Shown: piece by piece, positions 6,424 through 10,280 of the stretch | Layout: each line of letters starts with the position of its first letter | How positions within the stretch are numbered: the first letter of the stretch is position 1 | Source: Actinomycetes bacterium | GTDB taxonomy: Bacteria; Actinomycetota; Acidimicrobiia; Acidimicrobiales; Microtrichaceae | Reading direction: 5' to 3' | DNA length: 10,280 bases | Assembly: GCA_023427825.1 (NCBI GenBank) | Contig: JAEZAI010000301.1 | Coordinates: forward strand, 1 to 10,280 | Notes under the pieces: model-generated | Seen by the model: only the letters and a program-made list of their open reading frames with translations | Told to the model about the DNA's origin: nothing | Database searches by the model: none | Translations under genes and position numbers: made by a program

Positions 6424-6495
6424 GGGCCGAGCAGCCGGCTGGGACCGTGGCGCCCGAGGCGCGCCGGATGTCGAGATCCCGGACGCCGGGACCGT

Positions 6496-6510
6496 CACCG
6501 GGCGCCGGTG
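6496..6510. repeat. Inverted repeat upstream of the 698-residue protein gene
   Basis: CACCGG (6496-6501) and CCGGTG (6505-6510) flank three bases, ending 27 bases before the GTG start at 6538. This could be an operator or a structured leader. The 131-base gap (6407-6537) holds no gene I can support: frames open there are short and continue into shadows of neighbouring genes. Confidence 0.25.
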
Positions 6511-6537
6511 CGGTGCCATGGGTGGTAGCAACGTCGG

Positions 6538-8634
6538 GTGGGCGAGGAGGGGCTCGAGGACGCCGCCTGGTGGCGGGGCCGGCAGGACGACTACCTGCGT
6601 GCGGCCACCTCGGTGTGGGTGCCGTCCTCGCCGCTGAACGTCGTCGACCACCTCGAGCGCTCCCGGCGGGACCCCGACCACCACCTGGAGTGGGGCGACG
6701 TGGACGACGCGGCGCTCGCTCGCTGGTTCGTCCGCATCGACGGGTGGCTCGACTGCGCCGACTTCGACATCCTGCGCCTGCTCACCCTGTGGTGGTCGTA
6801 CCGGTCGGAGCTGCCCGACCGGGTGTCGGCCGCACTGGTCGACCGCTTCCGGACCTTCCGGTACTGGTACACGGACCCGGTCGAGGTGCCCGGTACCGAC
6901 GAGCGCTGGTACTGGTCCGAGAACCACCGGCTGATCTTCCACACGTGTGAGTACCTCGCCGGCCAGGCGCTCCCCGAGGACAGGTTCACGGTCACCGGGC
7001 TGAGCGGCGACGAGCACCGTCGGCGGGCCGCGGACCGGCTGACGCAGTGGCTCGACGAGAAGGCCGTCGACGGGTTCAGCGAGTGGCACTCCGACGTCTA
7101 CTACGCCAAGGACCTGGCCCCGCTGGTCACGCTGGCGGAGTTCGCGGACGACCCGGAGCTGGCCCGACGGGCGGCTGCGTTCTGCGACCTGGTCCTCTAC
7201 GACCTGGCGCTCCACTGCCATCGCGGCAACGTGGGCGTCACCCACGGTCGGTCGTACATGAAGGACAAGGCCCGCGCGGTCGACCAGCCGGTGTTCGGCG
7301 CCTGCAAGCTCTGCTTCGACGCCACCGACGAGGCATGGCCGGTCGACGACGGGGACCACATCGACCTCCTGCCGCTCAACGAGTCGGCGACGCTGCTCGC
7401 CCGGACCCGTCGCTACCGACCGCCGGCCGTGCTGCGGCGCGTCGCCACCAGCACCCGCGAGATCGTCGACCGGGAAGTCATGGGCGTGGCGATCGATCCG
7501 TCCGAACCGCTCTGCGACGACCCGGTGAGATCGGACGGGCGGTCCTACACGGATCCCGACCTGGTGCCGTACTGGTGGGACCGCGGGGCACTCACCCCCT
7601 GGCAGCTCGTTCCGCTCACCATCGAGACGCTCGACCGCCACGAGCTGTGGGACGCCCGGCTGTTCGCCATCTTCGAGGAGCTGCGTGCCGCGATCGGTGC
7701 GGACCCGGCGCTGTGGCGGCAGATGGCTGCCGATCTGCACCCGATGGTCAACGCCGGGCTCCTCAGCGAGGTGCGCACCTCCACCTGGCGCAACGCCCAC
7801 GGGATGTTGTCCTGCGCCCAGGACTACCGGCCGGGGACCGCCGGGTTCCAGCACCACATCTGGGAGGCCACACTCGACGAGCGGGCGATCGTGTTCGCCA
7901 ACCCCCCGGGCAACGGACCGTCGCCGGATCCCGGCGACTACCTGGACGACGACCGCTACTGGACGGGCTCCGCGACTCTGCCGCGATCGGTGCAGCACGG
8001 TCGGGTGGGCATCCACGCCTTCCAGCCCGCCTTCGCGCCTCCGGACCCCGGGATCCTCGAGCCGTTCGCCTACGAGCCGTACACCCACGCCTACTTCCCG
8101 ACCGAGCACTTCGACGAGGTCCGCCGCGACGGTCGGTGGACGCTCGGTCGCCGGCGCGACGGCTACGTGGCGCTGTGGTCGTGGCGGGAGCCGCGCTGGC
8201 GCCGTCACGATCCCGTCACCACGTACACCGCCGGGCTCACCGGCGACTTCGACCTGGTCGCCGAGGGTGGAGCGGACAACGTGTGGATCGTCGAGCTGGG
8301 CGACGCCGATCGGGACGGCAGCTTCGACGCCTTCAGCGCGGCTATCGCCGCGGCCGAGGTGTCGGTGTCCGACCCCGGCTGGACCGCGTCCGGACCGCAC
8401 CCGGGCTTCCACGTCGTGTACGGGTCGCCGACCGAGGGGACGATCGAGATGCGACCGGACGTGGCGCTGCTCGTCGACGGGGAGCCGGTGGACCTGGCGC
8501 ACGACCGCCGGTTCGACAACCCCTACACGTCGATCGCCCGGGGAACGACGACCGTGCCGGTGGTCGACGAGCTGGGCGGCTGGCTGCTGGATCTGGCACG
8601 CGGTCGACGCGGGCCGGTGCACGACGGCGGCTGA
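6538..8634 (+). CDS. Conserved-looking 698-residue protein of unknown function, possible (alpha/alpha) toroid plus beta-sandwich
   Basis: I do not recognise a characterised family. The N-terminal two thirds (about 30-460) are rich in Trp, Tyr, His and Asp and look like helical hairpins. Candidate active-site blocks are YWSENHRLIFHTCEYLAG (125-142, Asn129/His130), GFSEWHSDVYYAKDL (179-193) and GVTHGRSYMKDK (233-244, His236/Arg238/Tyr240). The last third (about 530-690), from GRWTLGRRRDGYVALWSW, has the alternating hydrophobic pattern of a beta-sandwich. A toroid followed by a sandwich, with Asn/His/Tyr/Arg clusters, resembles polysaccharide lyases of the PL8/heparinase type. This is structural analogy only. 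No signal peptide or membrane segment is visible, so it is probably cytoplasmic. The start is GTG 6538; a TAG at 6526-6528 blocks anything further upstream, and GGTGG (6521-6525) is a weak ribosome site. It lies 131 bases after the P450 and 73 bases before an MFS transporter on the same strand. Confidence 0.85.
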   Translation: MGEEGLEDAAWWRGRQDDYLRAATSVWVPSSPLNVVDHLERSRRDPDHHLEWGDVDDAALARWFVRIDGWLDCADFDILRLLTLWWSYRSELPDRVSAALVDRFRTFRYWYTDPVEVPGTDERWYWSENHRLIFHTCEYLAGQALPEDRFTVTGLSGDEHRRRAADRLTQWLDEKAVDGFSEWHSDVYYAKDLAPLVTLAEFADDPELARRAAAFCDLVLYDLALHCHRGNVGVTHGRSYMKDKARAVDQPVFGACKLCFDATDEAWPVDDGDHIDLLPLNESATLLARTRRYRPPAVLRRVATSTREIVDREVMGVAIDPSEPLCDDPVRSDGRSYTDPDLVPYWWDRGALTPWQLVPLTIETLDRHELWDARLFAIFEELRAAIGADPALWRQMAADLHPMVNAGLLSEVRTSTWRNAHGMLSCAQDYRPGTAGFQHHIWEATLDERAIVFANPPGNGPSPDPGDYLDDDRYWTGSATLPRSVQHGRVGIHAFQPAFAPPDPGILEPFAYEPYTHAYFPTEHFDEVRRDGRWTLGRRRDGYVALWSWREPRWRRHDPVTTYTAGLTGDFDLVAEGGADNVWIVELGDADRDGSFDAFSAAIAAAEVSVSDPGWTASGPHPGFHVVYGSPTEGTIEMRPDVALLVDGEPVDLAHDRRFDNPYTSIARGTTTVPVVDELGGWLLDLARGRRGPVHDGG

Positions 8635-8680
8635 CCGGCCGCCTCCTCGCCGCCGGCAGGGACCTCGACCGGAATGCACC

Positions 8681-8693
8681 GTCCGCCGCGGAC
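8681..8693. repeat. Inverted repeat just upstream of the MFS transporter
   Basis: GTCCGC (8681-8686) and GCGGAC (8688-8693) are perfect arms around one base, 14 bases before the ATG at 8708. The position would suit an operator for a local repressor or a hairpin affecting initiation. No ribosome site is obvious between it and the ATG. No regulator gene lies in the window. It may be chance in GC-rich DNA. Confidence 0.28.
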
Positions 8694-8707
8694 GTTCTCT
8701 CCCTGCG

Positions 8708-10280
8708 ATGAGCACCGACGACGTGTCCGGCCGGCTCACGAGCGACCTCCCCGTCGAGACGCCGCTCGGACGCGAGGCCGATCTCCAGCAGGGCCCGACC
8801 GAGACGGACTACGAGCGTCGATGGTGGACCCTCGGGGTGCTCTGTCTCAGCCTCGTCATGATCGTCATGGCCAACGCGAGCCTGAACGTGGCGTTGCCCA
8901 CGCTCGCGGAGGACCTCCGCACCGGCTCCAGCGGACTCCAGTGGATCGTCGACGCCTACTCGCTCGTGTTCGCCGGCCTGCTGCTCACGGCCGGATCGCT
9001 GGGCGACCGCTACGGGCGACGGCTCGCGCTGAACGGCGGCCTGGTGGTGTTCGGGTCGGCCTCGCTCGTCGCCGCGATGTCCACGTCCGCCGGCGCCGTC
9101 GTCGCGTGCCGGGCGGTGATGGGCGCCGGCGCCGCGTTCGTGATGCCGGCGACGCTGTCGATCCTGGCGCACGTGTTCCCGCCCGACGAGCGGCCTCGGG
9201 CCATCGCCGTGTGGGCCGGCTTCGCCGGCGTGGGCGTGGCCCTGGGCGGCGTCGTGAGCGGTGCGTTGATCGAGGCGTTCTGGTGGGGATCGATCTTCAT
9301 CATCAACGTCGTCGTGGTCGTGGTGGCGCTGATCGCCGGCCTCTTCCTGATCCCTCGGTCCCGGGAGCGGATCCATGCCCCGCTCGACCCGCTCGGCGCG
9401 CTCCTGTCCATCGCCGGTCTGGCGTCGCTGGTGTACGGGATCATCGAGGCGCCGGAGCACGGATGGACCTCCGCCCAGACGCTGGTCACCTTCGCCGTCG
9501 CGGCGGTGGTGCTGGCGGGGTTCGTGTGGTGGGAGCTGCGGGCGTCCGAGCCGATGCTCGATCTCGGCTACTTCCGGAACCCTCGTTTCACGGCGGCGAC
9601 CACCGCGATCTCGCTCGTGTTCTTCGCCATGTTCGGCTCGTACTTCCTCTTCACCCAGTACCTGCAGCTGGTGCACGGCTACGACGCGCTCTCCGCCGGC
9701 GTCCGGATCCTGCCGTGGGCGCTCGCCTACCTGGTCTCGGCGACGCAGTCGGCCAAGCTGGTCGAGCGCTTCGGGCAGCGGTGGGTCGTCGCCTCCGGGC
9801 TGACGATCGCCGGGCTGGGCATCGCCCTGCTGGCGCTCACGAGCGGCGTGACGGCGAGCTACTGGTGGTTCGCCCTCGCGGTCGTGGTGCAGGCGCTGGG
9901 CATGGGGATCACGACCGCCCCGTCCACCGGAGCGATCATGCGCTCGCTCCCGCTCCACAAGGCCGGCGTCGGGTCGGCGGTGAACGACACCACACGTGAG
10001 CTCGGCGGTGCGCTCGGGGTGGCCGTGCTGGGAAGCCTGGTGGCGTCGCTGTTCCGCTCGTCCATGGACGGCGCGGTCGGCGAGCTGCCGGAGCGCGCCT
10101 CCGGCTCGCTCGCCGACGCGCTGCAGGTCGCGGCCGCCACGGGTGGCGAGTCGGGCCGCGCGCTCGCGCTCACGGCCCGGACCGCCTTCGTCGACGCCTT
10201 CTCGTCCACGTTGTGGGTCGCGGCGGTCGTGGTCGTGGTGGCGTCGTTCCTGGTGGGATGGCTGCTTCGGTCCTCCGCGA
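8708..10280 (+). CDS. MFS transporter, DHA2 (14-helix) family (3' end beyond right edge)
   Basis: The window holds 524 codons of a proton-coupled exporter resembling the QacA/EmrB/LfrA group of drug and metabolite efflux pumps. A hydrophilic N-terminal tail of about 38 residues precedes TM1 (WTLGVLCLSLVMIVMANASL, 40-59). NVALPTLAEDL (60-70) and QWIVDAYSL (78-86) are DHA2 hallmarks. Motif A is GSLGDRYGRR (96-105), and the motif C-like glycine run VGVALGGVVSGAL (175-187) lies in TM5. The long C-terminal half ends in a helix at about 500-520 that is probably TM14, so only a short cytoplasmic tail is missing. The ATG at 8708 is the first in-frame start giving this normal tail length; the ribosome site is weak. 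It lies 73 bases downstream of the 698-residue protein and could be co-transcribed. The substrate is unknown; efflux of a toxic lipid intermediate or unrelated drug export both fit. Confidence 0.94.
   Translation, partial: MSTDDVSGRLTSDLPVETPLGREADLQQGPTETDYERRWWTLGVLCLSLVMIVMANASLNVALPTLAEDLRTGSSGLQWIVDAYSLVFAGLLLTAGSLGDRYGRRLALNGGLVVFGSASLVAAMSTSAGAVVACRAVMGAGAAFVMPATLSILAHVFPPDERPRAIAVWAGFAGVGVALGGVVSGALIEAFWWGSIFIINVVVVVVALIAGLFLIPRSRERIHAPLDPLGALLSIAGLASLVYGIIEAPEHGWTSAQTLVTFAVAAVVLAGFVWWELRASEPMLDLGYFRNPRFTAATTAISLVFFAMFGSYFLFTQYLQLVHGYDALSAGVRILPWALAYLVSATQSAKLVERFGQRWVVASGLTIAGLGIALLALTSGVTASYWWFALAVVVQALGMGITTAPSTGAIMRSLPLHKAGVGSAVNDTTRELGGALGVAVLGSLVASLFRSSMDGAVGELPERASGSLADALQVAAATGGESGRALALTARTAFVDAFSSTLWVAAVVVVVASFLVGWLLRSSA

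Noticed and set aside
6238..8739. 833-codon minus-strand open frame opposite the 698-residue protein gene and the P450 end
   Set aside because: Stop-free antisense frames are common at this GC content; the translation is rich in Arg, Val, Gly, His and Pro with no domain pattern, while the plus strand has a coherent protein.
8342..9958. 538-codon minus-strand open frame opposite the MFS gene
   Set aside because: Its composition (His, Arg, Asp, Gly repeats) is typical of antisense to a membrane protein gene; the plus frame has unambiguous DHA2 motifs.

Overview
This is a very GC-rich window (third codon positions almost always G or C) of actinobacterial character. The clearest taxonomic clues are a short-chain dehydrogenase of the mycofactocin-coupled type, paired acyl-CoA dehydrogenase genes, a fused MaoC-type dehydratase and a class I bacterial cytochrome P450. 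This combination is typical of Mycobacteriales, Acidimicrobiia and relatives that degrade steroids, terpenoids or other branched or cyclic lipids. The genus cannot be fixed from the sequence alone. There are eight protein-coding genes, two cut by the window edges. I see no RNA genes, CRISPR arrays, insertion sequences or other mobile elements, and no gene-free stretch longer than about 160 bases.

Layout. Positions 1-1911 (minus strand) hold two acyl-CoA dehydrogenase genes joined by an ATGA overlap; the downstream one runs off the left edge. A 63-base divergent intergenic region separates them from an enoyl-CoA hydratase/isomerase-family gene (1975-2796, plus). This converges on a fused MaoC-like dehydratase gene (2956-4125, minus), whose reading frame appears to be cut short by an in-frame TAG: 37 further well-formed codons follow before a TGA at 2842-2844. 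Upstream of it on the same strand is the mycofactocin-type SDR (4200-5066). A 104-base divergent region then leads to a cytochrome P450 (5171-6406, plus), a 698-residue protein of unrecognised function (6538-8634, plus) and a DHA2-type MFS exporter (from 8708, cut at the right edge).

How the genes may work together (inference). The P450 could hydroxylate a hydrophobic substrate and the mycofactocin-type SDR oxidise the alcohol. The acyl-CoA dehydrogenase pair, crotonase-fold enzyme and MaoC dehydratase would carry out beta-oxidation-like steps on CoA thioesters. The two divergent promoter regions share a sequence block (GATCG, GCGGAGAT, CAGT), which hints at common control of the four transcription units that start there. 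The 698-residue protein and the MFS transporter may be a separate unit.

The points most worth a second look are the TAG interruption in the MaoC gene, the crotonase-family protein lacking both canonical catalytic glutamates, the acyl-CoA dehydrogenase lacking the usual C-terminal glutamate beside a partner gene, the shared intergenic motif, and the uncharacterised 698-residue protein.
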